Source: Psychrobacter sp. Pi2-1 (GTDB lineage Bacteria; Pseudomonadota; Gammaproteobacteria; Pseudomonadales; Moraxellaceae). From it: a stretch of DNA of 64,000 nt. A program made the position numbers and the translations under genes. The notes beneath the pieces are model-generated. The model was not told the DNA's origin. It worked only from the letters and a program-made list of their open reading frames with translations, and did not search any database. Shown piece after piece: positions 7,141 through 16,510 of the stretch (position 1 is the first letter of the stretch; every line of letters begins with the position of its first letter). Location of the stretch: NCBI RefSeq assembly GCF_904846645.1, contig NZ_CAJHBO010000009.1:1-64000 (forward strand), given 5' to 3'.

Positions 7141-8025
7141 TTAGCGAGCTCCTACACGGCGCGACAGTTTCCACTGCATGATATTAATGGTCAGCAAGAT
7201 GACAAATGATATGAGTAGCATAAATAGTGCAACCGCAGAAGCCCCTTGAATATCAAACTGCTCAAGCTTACTGATAATGATAAGCGGCAAAATCTCAGAC
7301 TGCATCGGAATATTGCCCGCGATAAAAATAACTGAACCATACTCACCAGTGGCACGGGCAAACATCATACCTGCACCCATTAGCAAGGCAGGTAACAACT
7401 CCGGCAAAATCACTTTACGAAAAGTTGTCAAACGATTGGCGCCCAATACTGCAGCGGCTTCTTCAAACTCTACTGACAGCTCAGCGAGTACTGGCTGCAC
7501 CGCGCGGACAATAAAGGGAAAGCTAACCACAACCAGTGCTAGCCAAATACCTATTGGCGTAAAGGCGACCTGAATATCGAACTTGGCAAACCATTGACCG
7601 ATCAAGCCATTAGGCGCATATAAAGTGGCAAGCGAGATACCTGTAACGGCAGTTGGTAGTGCAAATGGTAAATCAACCAAGGCATTAATCAGTGACTTTC
7701 CCCAAAACTCATAGCGCACAAGTACCCATGCGACCAATGTGCCAAATACCATATTAGTCAACATCGCCAAAAACGACATCCATAAGCTCAGCTTGATAGC
7801 GGCAGTGACTTGTGGCTGGGTAATGGTTTCCCAAAAGCCAGTCCAACCCATCTGCGTCGTGGTATAGGCCATCATGGCAAACGGTAGTACCACCAATAAC
7901 GACAAGCTAAAGACAGTAATACCCATGCTCAGACCGAACCCGGGTAGCACATTGCGCTGACGCAAGCGTGTCAACCACCCTTTTTTGTTGGTGGGTTTAC
8001 TGGCAGAAGAAGATGTTGCACTCAT
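7141..8025 (-). CDS. cysT: Sulfate/thiosulfate ABC importer permease CysT (CysU)
   Basis: The partner channel subunit to CysW, 294 residues. A basic N-terminus (KKGWLTRLRQR) precedes the first helix (GLSMGITVFSLSLLVVLPFA). Further helices follow, with the EAA loop at EEAAAVLGANRLTTFRKVILP. It is separated from the upstream sbp gene by 227 bases containing an 11-bp hairpin, which may set different levels of binding protein and permease. The order binding protein-CysT-CysW-CysA is the standard one for sulfate importers. Confidence 0.94.
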   Translation of the reverse strand: MSATSSSASKPTNKKGWLTRLRQRNVLPGFGLSMGITVFSLSLLVVLPFAMMAYTTTQMGWTGFWETITQPQVTAAIKLSLWMSFLAMLTNMVFGTLVAWVLVRYEFWGKSLINALVDLPFALPTAVTGISLATLYAPNGLIGQWFAKFDIQVAFTPIGIWLALVVVSFPFIVRAVQPVLAELSVEFEEAAAVLGANRLTTFRKVILPELLPALLMGAGMMFARATGEYGSVIFIAGNIPMQSEILPLIIISKLEQFDIQGASAVALFMLLISFVILLTINIMQWKLSRRVGAR

Positions 8026-8128
8026 AGTGATGTCCTATTGCCTAACTGATGGTACTTAGCGAGGGTGCTCACCGTAAGACCATTATTATCACAACTGTTA
8101 TTAAAATTATTATTGGTCGGCTTATGAT

Positions 8129-8163
8129 ATAAAGGACATAGTGCGTACGACCATGTCCTTTAT
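8129..8163. other. Intercistronic hairpin between sbp and cysT
   Basis: ATAAAGGACAT and ATGTCCTTTAT form a perfect 11-bp stem around a 13-base loop. On the minus-strand transcript only a weak U-rich stretch follows, so it is more likely a partial terminator or an RNA-end stabilising stem than a full stop. Such structures often keep binding-protein mRNA more abundant than permease mRNA. Confidence 0.6.
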
Positions 8164-8252
8164 GGGGTGCTTCATGACTGACTGTACGATTAACTGCTTC
8201 AACCAGTTTCAGTAGTTAGCGCAGTAGCAGCTCTTATGTACGTAGCAGACGA

Positions 8253-9344
8253 TTACTGCGGCGCATTAACAGCCAGCTGATCAAACACACCGCCATCACT
8301 GAAGTAAGTGCTCATGATCTCATCCCATGTGCCAAAGGCATCGTTCGGGCGGAAAGTCTCAACAGGTGGCAATTTGTCACTGTTTTTGTCAAGAACGCTC
8401 TTAACGCTAGGACGTAAGTATAAATCGGCGGCTAGTTGCTGAGCCGGCTCACTCCATAAATAATCAAGATACGCTTTGGCCGCGTCGGTAGTACCTTTCT
8501 TGTCTGTTACTGTCTTCACGACAGCCACAGGGCTTTCTGATTTGATTGAGTATTTTGGATAAACGATATCTACTTGACCCGCACCAAAGTCAGTCGCTGC
8601 AAGGTTGGCTTCGTTTTCAAAAGTAACCAACACATCACCGATACCGCGCTGTACGAAAGTTGTCGTTGCTGCACGTCCGCCGTTTTCATAGACTTTGACA
8701 TTTTTTAGCATGTCTTTGACGTAGCCTTTAGCTTTCGTTTCATCTTTATTAAAAGCATGTAGACCATAACCGTATGCACCTAAGAACGCATAACGACCGT
8801 TACCTGTGACCTTTGGATTGGCCATGACAATCTCAACACCATCTTTGGTCAAATCTTCCCAGTCTTTGATGTTTTTTGGATTGTCTTTACGCACCAAGAA
8901 TACAATCGTACTGGTAAAAGGAACCGCGTTGTCTGGGAATTTGCTTTCCCAATCTGACTCAACCAAGCCTTTCTTCTCAAGCAGCTCAATATCAGACCCT
9001 TGGTTCATGGTGGCAACATCCGCTTGCAGACCATTGGCCACAGACAATGCTTGCTTACTTGAGCCGCCATGTGACTGTTTGATTAGGATATTGCTGTCTG
9101 GGTTCTCAGCCTTGTAATGCTCGACAAACAACGGGTTGTAATCTTTATAGAAGTCACGTGCCACATCATATGAGACATTAAGTAGCTCGATATTTTGCCC
9201 TTCTGTCGTCGCTGAACCATCGGCTGTGGCCTCAGTAGTCTCACTGTTGCTACAGCCAGCTAGACCAAGGGTCAATGCAACGCCAGCAATACTCAAGGCA
9301 CTAAGAGTTTTACTTTTCTGTTGATAACGAGCTACGTCTGTCAT
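8253..9344 (-). CDS. sbp: Sulfate-binding lipoprotein (second copy in operon)
   Basis: The extracytoplasmic sulfate or thiosulfate receptor of the importer, about 363 residues. The reading frame runs further upstream to 9467. The ATG at 9344 is chosen because GAGG stands seven bases before it and because it gives a proper lipoprotein signal: a basic start, a hydrophobic core and the lipobox LAGC with Cys31 as the lipidation site. Family motifs include LLNVSYDVARDFYKDYN, then QSHGGSSKQALSVANGLQAD, which forms part of the sulfate pocket. It is closely similar to the upstream paralogue at 9613-10740. Membrane anchoring rather than free periplasmic location is predicted from the lipobox. Confidence 0.93.
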   Translation of the reverse strand: MTDVARYQQKSKTLSALSIAGVALTLGLAGCSNSETTEATADGSATTEGQNIELLNVSYDVARDFYKDYNPLFVEHYKAENPDSNILIKQSHGGSSKQALSVANGLQADVATMNQGSDIELLEKKGLVESDWESKFPDNAVPFTSTIVFLVRKDNPKNIKDWEDLTKDGVEIVMANPKVTGNGRYAFLGAYGYGLHAFNKDETKAKGYVKDMLKNVKVYENGGRAATTTFVQRGIGDVLVTFENEANLAATDFGAGQVDIVYPKYSIKSESPVAVVKTVTDKKGTTDAAKAYLDYLWSEPAQQLAADLYLRPSVKSVLDKNSDKLPPVETFRPNDAFGTWDEIMSTYFSDGGVFDQLAVNAPQ

Positions 9345-9612
9345 AAATACCTCAAAGATGTCTGTTGTGTAATGCAAGTATGCTAACAGCGCCATCTTAT
9401 TATGTTTAATGATGAATATGCGTATGTTATTGCCAAAAGGGAATAACCAGTAAACAAATCTAGACATATCAATAAGTTGTTAAAAGAATCTATATGTATA
9501 ACCGACTGTTTGTTTATTGATGGTTTTAATACTGGCATGCGCCCTATCTATCTTGTCCGCGTTTCATTGAAAGCAGCTAAGATAGATAGCTATATAAACT
9601 GAGAATTAACGA
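9345..9612. other. Spacer between the two sbp genes with an 11-bp inverted repeat
   Basis: This 268-base gap follows the first sbp gene. CTATCTATCTT (9544-9554) and AAGATAGATAG (9579-9589) are perfectly complementary across 24 bases. No U-run follows on the minus strand, so a complete terminator is unlikely. The remainder may hold a second promoter, but none is clear. Confidence 0.5.
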
Positions 9613-10740
9613 CTACTTCGTGGTTGCCAGCTGATCAAAACGGCCGCCATCTACAAAGAAAGCACCCATAATCTCTGCCCATGAGCCAAATACAGCCACA
9701 GGTTCAAACGTCTCAATATCAGGCAAAGTATCTTTGTGAGCAGCTAAAATTTGCTCATCACTTGGACGCATGTACATTTTTGCCATGAGCTCTTGGGCAG
9801 GTTTGTCCCACAAGCCTTTTAGATAAGCACTAGCTGCTTCCGTCTTACCAGATTTTTCAGTCACTGCCGTTACGACCGCTACTGGGTTGGCAATCGTAAT
9901 CGAATAGCTCGGATATACGATATCAACGCTACCCTTTGCAAATTGCTGTGCAGCCAAATGTGCTTCGTTTTCGGTCGTGATCAATACATCACCTAGACCA
10001 CGCTGGGTAAAGCTGGTAGTCGCAGCGCGCGCGCCATTGTCATAAGTGACGACATTGGCCAGCAGCTTTTTAATAAAGTCATTGGTTTTTACAGGGTTTT
10101 CATTATTGCTTTCTTTGAATTGGTGCAAGCCGTAGCCATAAGCACCCAAGAAAGCATAACGCGCTGTACCACTGGTTTTCGGGTTTGGGATGACCACATC
10201 GATATCATTACGGGCCAAATCTGACCAGTCTTTGATATTTTTTGGATTACCAGCGCGAACCAGTAGCACCATGGTGCTGGTGTACGGCACGGCATTATTT
10301 GGTAGTGCTTGCTGCCAGTCAGCAGCGACCAAGCCTTTTTCCACCAATAGATTCATATCGCTCTCTTGGTTAACAGTCACTACATCCGCTTGCAAACCGT
10401 TGGCGACAGAAAGCGCTTGCTTACTAGAGCCGCCATGTGACTGATTGATATTTACTTTGCTGTTTGGGTGAGTCTTTTGATAGTCAGTACTGAATAAAGT
10501 GTTGTAGTCTTTGTAAAAGTCGCGAGACACATCATAGGAGACGTTGAGTAGTTCGACATCTTGCGTCCTGCCACTGGCACTATTTGCCGCGTCATCTTGC
10601 GTCGCTTCTGTTGGACTGCAGCCTGTCATCATTATCGCTGCTGCGAGCATGCCGCTAGTGGCAAGTACACGTGCTTTTACAGGCTTATTATTAGTTGATT
10701 GAATGCTAGCAATGCTGATTTGTTGGAATTTTTTTTGCAT
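9613..10740 (-). CDS. sbp: Sulfate-binding lipoprotein (first copy in operon)
   Basis: A paralogue of the following sbp gene, 375 residues and likewise a lipoprotein. The N-terminus has a hydrophobic stretch ending in the lipobox MTGC with Cys41 as the predicted lipidated residue. The pocket motifs are retained (LLNVSYDVSRDFYKDYN and QSHGGSSKQALSVANGLQAD). The two proteins align along their whole length but differ at many surface positions, suggesting an older duplication and possibly different affinities, for instance sulfate and thiosulfate. It is the first gene of the five-gene importer unit, so its promoter region (10741-11000) should carry the sulfur-status control, expected to be CysB-like. 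I could not define an operator. Confidence 0.92.
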   Translation of the reverse strand: MQKKFQQISIASIQSTNNKPVKARVLATSGMLAAAIMMTGCSPTEATQDDAANSASGRTQDVELLNVSYDVSRDFYKDYNTLFSTDYQKTHPNSKVNINQSHGGSSKQALSVANGLQADVVTVNQESDMNLLVEKGLVAADWQQALPNNAVPYTSTMVLLVRAGNPKNIKDWSDLARNDIDVVIPNPKTSGTARYAFLGAYGYGLHQFKESNNENPVKTNDFIKKLLANVVTYDNGARAATTSFTQRGLGDVLITTENEAHLAAQQFAKGSVDIVYPSYSITIANPVAVVTAVTEKSGKTEAASAYLKGLWDKPAQELMAKMYMRPSDEQILAAHKDTLPDIETFEPVAVFGSWAEIMGAFFVDGGRFDQLATTK

Positions 10741-11100
10741 GATGCTCTCGATAAAAGTATTAGAAGCGTTTTGTCAAAATCTTGACCATCATCACAGGGC
10801 CTACAATCTTTTGAGTTCGGTTGTCGGGATGATGCAGGCTATGCTAGCAGCATAAATAGCAAACGCTTAGTGATGAATTAGCTTATCGACTAGTGAAGTT
10901 GGCATAAGTGATAGGAGTAATCGTTTTGCATCATTAAGAATAAAATGGGTTGAGTAGTTGCTGGCAGGTTTATCAAGTAGACTATGATTTGGGTAGGCTG
11001 TACCATTATTTTTACGTTATAAAGTTTGCTGTATCAATGATACTTTCATTATCCCGATACTATGCAAACCTTACTTTTCTACTTGACCAAAGGCCCTTAT
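10741..11100. other. Divergent region upstream of the sulfate-import operon
   Basis: About 360 bases separate the first sbp gene from the lipoprotein gene at 11101. TTGACA occurs on the minus strand about 45 bases before the sbp start but lacks a good -10 partner, so no promoter is called. No other feature was recognised. Confidence 0.45.
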
Positions 11101-11673
11101 ATGAATACCTCATACCGTCAATTTCATTCTATTGTAGGGCTAATAATAATGACCTCTACCCTAGCGGCTTTAACAGGCTGTAATAGTATGTCGCCCACTA
11201 TGAATAGCGATAGCCACAGCAAGGTCAAATCAGTTGCCAGTACAACATCTAATTTGCCAACTATTGAAAGTAATATCTTGGGTGACAATGTCTCAGCAGA
11301 CAATTTTTCAACAGATAAAGTTTCAGCAGATTACGCTACTGCCGACTACTACAAACGAGCACAAGGCTATGATTGGGTTGGCGTGTTGGTACGAGCAGAG
11401 AGTGATCGACAGATTGACATTAAAGTTCGCTCACGCAGCGATATCAAAAAACCTACTTGTCACTTCGATGGTAAGGCGACATTAATGGGACAAGATACTG
11501 CTCATGGCACGATTTTTCAGGCAAAGGTAAATGGCAGTACTGCCTTTTTTCAATTTAAGGACGATACCCTCATCATCGACAGCTCAGACAAGTATGCATT
11601 GAACTATTTTTGCTCAGGTGGAGGCTCGCTTGCTGGAGAGTATAAAAAGCTGGCAGTAGGTTTGGAGATTTAA
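11101..11673 (+). CDS. Predicted lipoprotein of unknown function
   Basis: An unrecognised protein. The frame opens at 11062, but the ATG at 11101 is preferred: AAAGG lies just upstream and it yields a compact lipoprotein signal ending in LAALTGC (190 residues in all). After the lipid-attached Cys there is a Ser/Thr/Asp-rich spacer with imperfect repeats (NVSADNFSTDKVSADYATAD). A folded C-terminal domain of about 100 residues follows, containing YDWVGVLVRAESDRQIDIKVRSR. It has two cysteines (CHFDGK and YFCSGGG) that could form a disulfide, and alternating strands suggest a small beta-barrel. It lies between the sulfate importer and ATP sulfurylase but has its own terminator, so a link to sulfur is only positional. 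Cell-envelope location is likely. Confidence 0.75.
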   Translation: MNTSYRQFHSIVGLIIMTSTLAALTGCNSMSPTMNSDSHSKVKSVASTTSNLPTIESNILGDNVSADNFSTDKVSADYATADYYKRAQGYDWVGVLVRAESDRQIDIKVRSRSDIKKPTCHFDGKATLMGQDTAHGTIFQAKVNGSTAFFQFKDDTLIIDSSDKYALNYFCSGGGSLAGEYKKLAVGLEI

Positions 11674-11730
11674 TAGTCATCGCTAGCATGTGTTAGGACG
11701 TGCTTTTCATTTTAAAATAGTGATAAAAAT

Positions 11731-11766
11731 AAAAAGGTGCCAGACAATAAGTCTGACACCTTTTTT
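11731..11766. terminator. Bidirectional rho-independent terminator
   Basis: AAAAAGGTGTCAGAC-like arms (AAAAAGGTGCCAGAC at 11731-11745 and GTCTGACACCTTTTTT at 11751-11766, with one mismatch) flank a short AATAA loop. It serves the lipoprotein gene and the convergent ATP sulfurylase gene. Confidence 0.9.
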
Positions 11767-11808
11767 ATGACTGGCTTAGTACGAGTTTCTTATACTAATG
11801 ATCAGTCT

Positions 11809-13071
11809 TTATACAGCAGATGCACCCGTTAATTTAACTTCAGCACGCTCTTCTTTTGCGATACCAGCATAGTAGTCACGCAAAATCTGTAGTACTTCTG
11901 GACGGCTAAAGTTTTCTGGTACATCTTCATCTTCTGATAGTGCTTTACGCAGCTTAGTACCTGACACTTTAACGTGCTCAGAGGCGTCATGCGGGCAAGT
12001 CTTGTCAGAGGCCATCGCATTACAAGCATTACACCAGAACGTCCAGCCAATTTTGAGTGGCTGAGTAATAAGGTCATCTTTGCCAACGTGCTCAAAAATC
12101 GTTTGCGCATCAAATGCACCGTAGTAATCTCCGACACCCGCATGATCACGACCAACAATCAGATGGCTACAGCCATAGTTTTGACGGAATAGCGCATGTA
12201 ATAATGCTTCACGTGGGCCAGCATAGCGCATATCCAACGGATAGCCCGCTTGGATAACAGTATCTTGTCTAAAGTAGTTATCAATTAGTGTTTTGATGGC
12301 TTCTTGACGAACTTCTGCTGGGATGTCGCCAGGTTTCAATGCGCCTAATAATGAATGAATCAATACACCATCACAGATTTCAATCGCAATTTTAGCCAGA
12401 TACTCATGTGAGCGGTGCATTGGATTACGCGTCTGGAATGCAGCCACTGTTTTCCAGCCTTTAGCATCCAAAATTGCGCGCGTTTCTGCTGGCGTTTTGT
12501 AGATTTCTGGATATAACGTTGGGAACTCACCTTCGCTCAACACTTCGACACTACCGGCAATATTGACGGCTTCTTGGTTCAATACTTGCTGTACGCCTGG
12601 ATGCTCTGAATCCGTAGTCGTGAATACTTGCTGGCACTCGTGCTCTTTATCGATAGTGTAGGTTTCTTCTACCGTCAAGATACCCATGACTTCGCCATCT
12701 TGAGCGACCAAGGCTACTTTGTCACCTTGACTCAAATTATCCGCAGTCTCTTTTGGCGCAGACAAAGTGATAGGAATTGGCCAAAACAAGCCTGCGTTTT
12801 CGCCGCTTTGCAAGCGCATGTTGTCTACTACACCCTGCCAGTCCGCTTGATTCATAAAACCATTTAACGGAGTGAAGCCACCGATACCGAACATGATTAA
12901 ATCGCCACGCTCACGTGAGCTTAGAGTGATGGTTGGTAATGTGCTGGCAAGTTCTAATGCTTGCTCACGTGCTTCGCCTTCTAACAACAGTGGTTTAAGC
13001 TCTGCACTACCGTGTGGAGGAACCAGCTTTGATTTGAATTGTGATTGGGTTGGGTTTTGAGTCTGAGACAT
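11809..13071 (-). CDS. sat: ATP sulfurylase (sulfate adenylyltransferase), single-chain type
   Basis: Makes adenosine 5'-phosphosulfate (APS) and pyrophosphate from ATP and sulfate, the first intracellular step of sulfate assimilation. The frame opens at 13134, but the ATG at 13071 matches family N-termini (MSQTQNP...), giving 420 residues; AGAGG stands upstream. An N-terminal PUA-like domain is followed by the catalytic domain. The nucleotide-binding [10 protein letters not shown] motif is at 213-222 and [12 protein letters not shown] comes further on. The Cys-rich segment [17 protein letters not shown] is typical of this homo-oligomeric class and is absent from CysD/CysN. The gene is divergent from cysI, so both are probably controlled from the shared 13072-13429 region. 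Confidence 0.95.
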   Translation of the reverse strand: MSQTQNPTQSQFKSKLVPPHGSAELKPLLLEGEAREQALELASTLPTITLSSRERGDLIMFGIGGFTPLNGFMNQADWQGVVDNMRLQSGENAGLFWPIPITLSAPKETADNLSQGDKVALVAQDGEVMGILTVEETYTIDKEHECQQVFTTTDSEHPGVQQVLNQEAVNIAGSVEVLSEGEFPTLYPEIYKTPAETRAILDAKGWKTVAAFQTRNPMHRSHEYLAKIAIEICDGVLIHSLLGALKPGDIPAEVRQEAIKTLIDNYFRQDTVIQAGYPLDMRYAGPREALLHALFRQNYGCSHLIVGRDHAGVGDYYGAFDAQTIFEHVGKDDLITQPLKIGWTFWCNACNAMASDKTCPHDASEHVKVSGTKLRKALSEDEDVPENFSRPEVLQILRDYYAGIAKEERAEVKLTGASAV

Positions 13072-13429
13072 ATAGTTATTAAAACCTCTTATAAAAAGAA
13101 TGGTTGGAAGAGATGAGCAAAAATGCAAAAACAATTAAATGTACAAAACTGAGAAGAAAGTCGTCGATAGATAATAAATAGCTAGATAATAAGTAGCGTG
13201 CTAACGATTGGGCATTAAATTTGTTACGCATAGGCTACCTAACTTTCGTTATGAAAATTTATGCTGTGTTTGGATATGGATATGTCTGAAAGGAATTTAT
13301 GTTTCTGGGTACAAGCTTATATGATGTATAGCTGAATTATTTACATTGCGAACGGCAATAAAACCTATTACACACGCAAATCATTTTCGTCGCTGATTTT
13401 AAGATTAAAAACAAAACTGAGATTACGTC
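13072..13429. other. Shared upstream region of sat and cysI
   Basis: This 358-base A+T-rich divergent region lies between two sulfate-assimilation genes. Control by a CysB-type LysR regulator is expected from biology, but no operator could be assigned by eye. No gene was found in it. Confidence 0.5.
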
Positions 13430-15121
13430 ATGTATCAATATAATTACGCTGACCAGACTTTGGTAGAGGAACGAGTTGCCCAATTTCGCGACCAAACCGA
13501 GCGGTTTTTAGCAGGTGAGCTGCCAGAAGAGCAGTTTTTGCCACTGCGGTTGCAAAACGGCCTGTACATCCAGCGTTATGCGCCGATGTTGCGTATCGCC
13601 ATTCCTTACGGTTTGCTTGCCAGCTACCAGTTGCGCAAACTGGCTGAAATTACTCGCAAGTATGATAAAGGCTATGGACACTTCACGACCCGTACCAATA
13701 TTCAGCTGAACTGGCCAAAACTAGAAGATGTGCCAGATATTTTGGCTGAATTAGCCTCAGTACAGATGCATGCCATCCAAACCTCAGGGAACTGTATACG
13801 TAATACCACCACCGATCCATATGCTGGTATTCATAAAGAAGAAATCGCTGACCCACGTCCTTATTGTGAAATTATCCGCCAGTGGTCAACCTTCCACCCT
13901 GAGTTTGCTTTTTTGCCGCGTAAATTTAAGATTGCTGTGATCGGCACCAATGATGACCGTGCAGCAACCCAAGTACATGACGTCGGTCTACATGTAAAAA
14001 CCAATGATGAAGGTGAGATTGGTTTTGAAGTATTGGTTGGCGGTGGTCTAGGACGTATTCCTGTCCTTGGTAAAGTTATCAATAAGTTCTTGCCACGTCA
14101 GCATCTGCTTAGTTATTTAGACGCTATCTTGCGTGTCTATAACTTGCATGGTCGCCGTGACAAAGGCAGCAAATACAGATCACGTATCAAAATTTTGGTC
14201 GAAAGCATGGGCGGTCCAGCCTTTGCCAAATTGGTCAATGCTGAATGGGAAGCCCACACCAAAGATGGCCCATTGACCTTGACTGATGAGAATTTTGCAA
14301 CGGCAACTGGCTTCTTTAGTGAGCCTGACTATGTCTCATTCGACGCACTACAAATACAGTCTGAGCTACAACAGCAACTAAACGCTGATAAAGATTTTGC
14401 CAATTGGTACAACCAAAACACCGTAGCGCACAAAATAGCTGGCTATCGTGCCGTAGTAATTTCGCTTAAAGCAGGCTTGGTCGATGGCAAATATGTACCA
14501 TCTGGTGATGTCAGTGAATCACAAATGGACGCACTGGCTGACCTGTCTGACAAATATAGCTTTGGTGAGCTACGTGGTACTTATCAGCAGAATCTAGTAT
14601 TCGCTGATGTGCAGACCAATAAGCTTTATGAATTATGGCAGCAGCTATCAGAGTTGCATTTAGCGCGCGCAAACATCAACACCCTAACAGATATGATTGT
14701 CTGCCCAGGTTGGGATTACTGCTCGCTTGCCAATGCAACGACGCACAACATCGCTGAACAAATCGAAAAACAGTTCGATGACCTAGACTATCTATATGAT
14801 TTGGGTGAGATTCGCCTGAATATGTCTGGCTGTATCAATGCTTGTGCGCACCATCATACAGGCGATATTGGTATCTTGGGCGTCGATAAAAAAGGCGAAC
14901 ATTGGTATCAGATTAGCCTTGGCGGTAACTCTAGCGACGATGCCAAACTTGGCAAAATCTTAGGCAAATCTGTGCCTGCTCTTGAGGTTGCCAACACCAT
15001 ACAGCAGATCGTTGATGTCTATGTGGACTTACGTGCCAGCACTGATAACGATGTAGAGAGCTTTGGTCAATTGGTTGAGCGCGTTGGTATTGATCCATTT
15101 AAGGAGAAGGTCTATGGCTAA
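13430..15121 (+). CDS. cysI: Assimilatory sulfite reductase hemoprotein (siroheme/4Fe-4S)
   Basis: Six-electron reduction of sulfite to sulfide. The 563 residues show the twin ferredoxin-like/siroheme-binding repeats of the nitrite/sulfite reductase family. Substrate-side residues appear in GHFTTRTNIQLNW and TSGNCIRN near residues 82-125. The cluster-siroheme cysteines are C425 and C431 (CPGWDYC), with C468 and C472 (SGCINAC). No flavoprotein partner (CysJ) is encoded nearby, as in Pseudomonas-type loci, so the electron donor is probably ferredoxin or an unidentified reductase. The last codons overlap the start of the DUF934 gene, implying coupled translation. Nitrite reductase is the alternative reading; the sulfur context decides. 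Confidence 0.93.
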   Translation: MYQYNYADQTLVEERVAQFRDQTERFLAGELPEEQFLPLRLQNGLYIQRYAPMLRIAIPYGLLASYQLRKLAEITRKYDKGYGHFTTRTNIQLNWPKLEDVPDILAELASVQMHAIQTSGNCIRNTTTDPYAGIHKEEIADPRPYCEIIRQWSTFHPEFAFLPRKFKIAVIGTNDDRAATQVHDVGLHVKTNDEGEIGFEVLVGGGLGRIPVLGKVINKFLPRQHLLSYLDAILRVYNLHGRRDKGSKYRSRIKILVESMGGPAFAKLVNAEWEAHTKDGPLTLTDENFATATGFFSEPDYVSFDALQIQSELQQQLNADKDFANWYNQNTVAHKIAGYRAVVISLKAGLVDGKYVPSGDVSESQMDALADLSDKYSFGELRGTYQQNLVFADVQTNKLYELWQQLSELHLARANINTLTDMIVCPGWDYCSLANATTHNIAEQIEKQFDDLDYLYDLGEIRLNMSGCINACAHHHTGDIGILGVDKKGEHWYQISLGGNSSDDAKLGKILGKSVPALEVANTIQQIVDVYVDLRASTDNDVESFGQLVERVGIDPFKEKVYG

Positions 15122-15734
15122 TCACCATATTTTGGACAGTCATGGCGTCGATATCGGCAGTCAAGATACGTGGCATGTACTCACTACTGATGCGCTACCA
15201 GAGAGCATTGTATCGACTAACATTACGTTGCTTGAGCTACTACAAAAACAAGAAAAGCCTGACGTCATCGTGCCACTTGTTGATCTGTTAGATACGACAG
15301 GCGCACAAGCTGGTGGTCTGATCAAAGAAGTCTATGAGCTAATCGTACAGCACAGTAGTCGACTTGGATTGTGGGTTACTGCCGATACTGACGCTGATGC
15401 ACTAGAGGGGCTTAGTGAGTTCTTATCAACGCACGCACTTATCGTGATTGATGTGCCGAAATTCGCTGATGGTCGTCACTTTAGCTTTGCACGTACGCTG
15501 CGCCAAATCGGTTATACAGGCGAGATTCGAGTGGCTGGGGCGTTTGGCCGCGATCAAATTGCTTATATGCTACGTGTGGGAGTTGATAGCTTTGTATTGA
15601 GCGAGCATGACCTAGAAGCCGATGCTAAGCTTGGCATTGAGCAAGCCTTTACTGCCCTTGCCAGCAGCTATGATGGTCGAAGCGCTTCAGATTTACCGAT
15701 GTTTGTACAACCGTCAGAGCCTTCAGTCGCATAG
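15114..15734 (+). CDS. DUF934 protein associated with sulfite reduction
   Basis: A 206-residue cytosolic protein of the DUF934 family, which is repeatedly encoded next to cysI in proteobacteria without a proven biochemical role. The ATG at 15114 overlaps the cysI stop (ATGGCTAA) and has AAGGAGAAGG directly upstream, so it is preferred over the in-frame ATG at 15063. The central motif FADGRHFSFARTLRQIGYTG and the following FGRDQIAYMLRVGVDSF are diagnostic. No cofactor-binding cysteines are seen. A role in electron delivery to, or assembly of, sulfite reductase is inferred from conserved linkage. Confidence 0.88.
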   Translation: MANHHILDSHGVDIGSQDTWHVLTTDALPESIVSTNITLLELLQKQEKPDVIVPLVDLLDTTGAQAGGLIKEVYELIVQHSSRLGLWVTADTDADALEGLSEFLSTHALIVIDVPKFADGRHFSFARTLRQIGYTGEIRVAGAFGRDQIAYMLRVGVDSFVLSEHDLEADAKLGIEQAFTALASSYDGRSASDLPMFVQPSEPSVA

Positions 15735-15818
15735 CTGTCGCACTGACTATTAATTTTATAGTAATACCCGATATTTTTAATCAACCTTTTTATATTAACA
15801 ACAATTAAGGAACGTATT

Positions 15819-16457
15819 ATGAGCCAATTACACCCAAATCTAGATCTTGACCAAGCCAACCAAAACCTGCAAGGTAAGTCACCTGAGCAAATCGTTGAGT
15901 GGGCACTGACTCAAGCAAAAAATCCAATCATCACGACCAACTTCCGTCCGTATGAATCAGCGATTTTGCATTTGGTTGCCAAACAGCGTCCTGATATCAC
16001 GGTATTATGGGTAGACTCAGGTTACAACACTGATGCTACTTATCAGTTTGCCAACAAGCTTATCCATGACTTGAACCTAAATGTCGTTACTTATATTCCT
16101 AAGCAAACGGCTGCACACCGTGACGCGACGATGAATGGCATCCCAGGTATCGATAACCCACAGCATGACGAGTTCACAGAGCAAGTTAAACTTGAGCCAT
16201 TCCGCCGTGCGTTAGATGAGCTAAAGCCAGATGTGTGGTTCAATGCTATTCGTAAAGACCAAACTGAGTTCCGCCAAGGTCTTGATGTACTTAGCTTGTC
16301 AAAAGATGGCGTATTGAAAGTAGCGCCATTGTTTGAAAAAACAGATGCTGATCTAGACGTATATCTAGAAGAGCACAACTTACCGAACGAGCATGACTAC
16401 TTTGATCCAACGAAAGTAGAAGAAAGCCGTGAGTGTGGCTTGCATACTCAGCTATAG
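15819..16457 (+). CDS. cysH: Phosphoadenylyl-sulfate (PAPS) reductase
   Basis: Reduces activated sulfate to sulfite with thioredoxin. The 212 residues form an adenine-nucleotide alpha-hydrolase fold: the phosphate-binding region is in ITTNFRPYESAILHL, followed by VLWVDSGYNTD. The redox cysteine is the only Cys in the protein, C206 in the C-terminal ECGLH. The CC...CxxC iron-sulfur motif of APS reductases is absent, so the family rule predicts a preference for PAPS over APS. That would need an APS kinase not present in this window. A ribosome-binding site (AAGGA) precedes the ATG at 15819. It lies downstream of cysI and DUF934 and is probably co-transcribed with them. Confidence 0.92.
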   Translation: MSQLHPNLDLDQANQNLQGKSPEQIVEWALTQAKNPIITTNFRPYESAILHLVAKQRPDITVLWVDSGYNTDATYQFANKLIHDLNLNVVTYIPKQTAAHRDATMNGIPGIDNPQHDEFTEQVKLEPFRRALDELKPDVWFNAIRKDQTEFRQGLDVLSLSKDGVLKVAPLFEKTDADLDVYLEEHNLPNEHDYFDPTKVEESRECGLHTQL

Positions 16458-16510
16458 TAAGGCGCTGACTGTAGCGATTGTTTGTTGAACAATGGCTATA
16501 GCTATATCAA

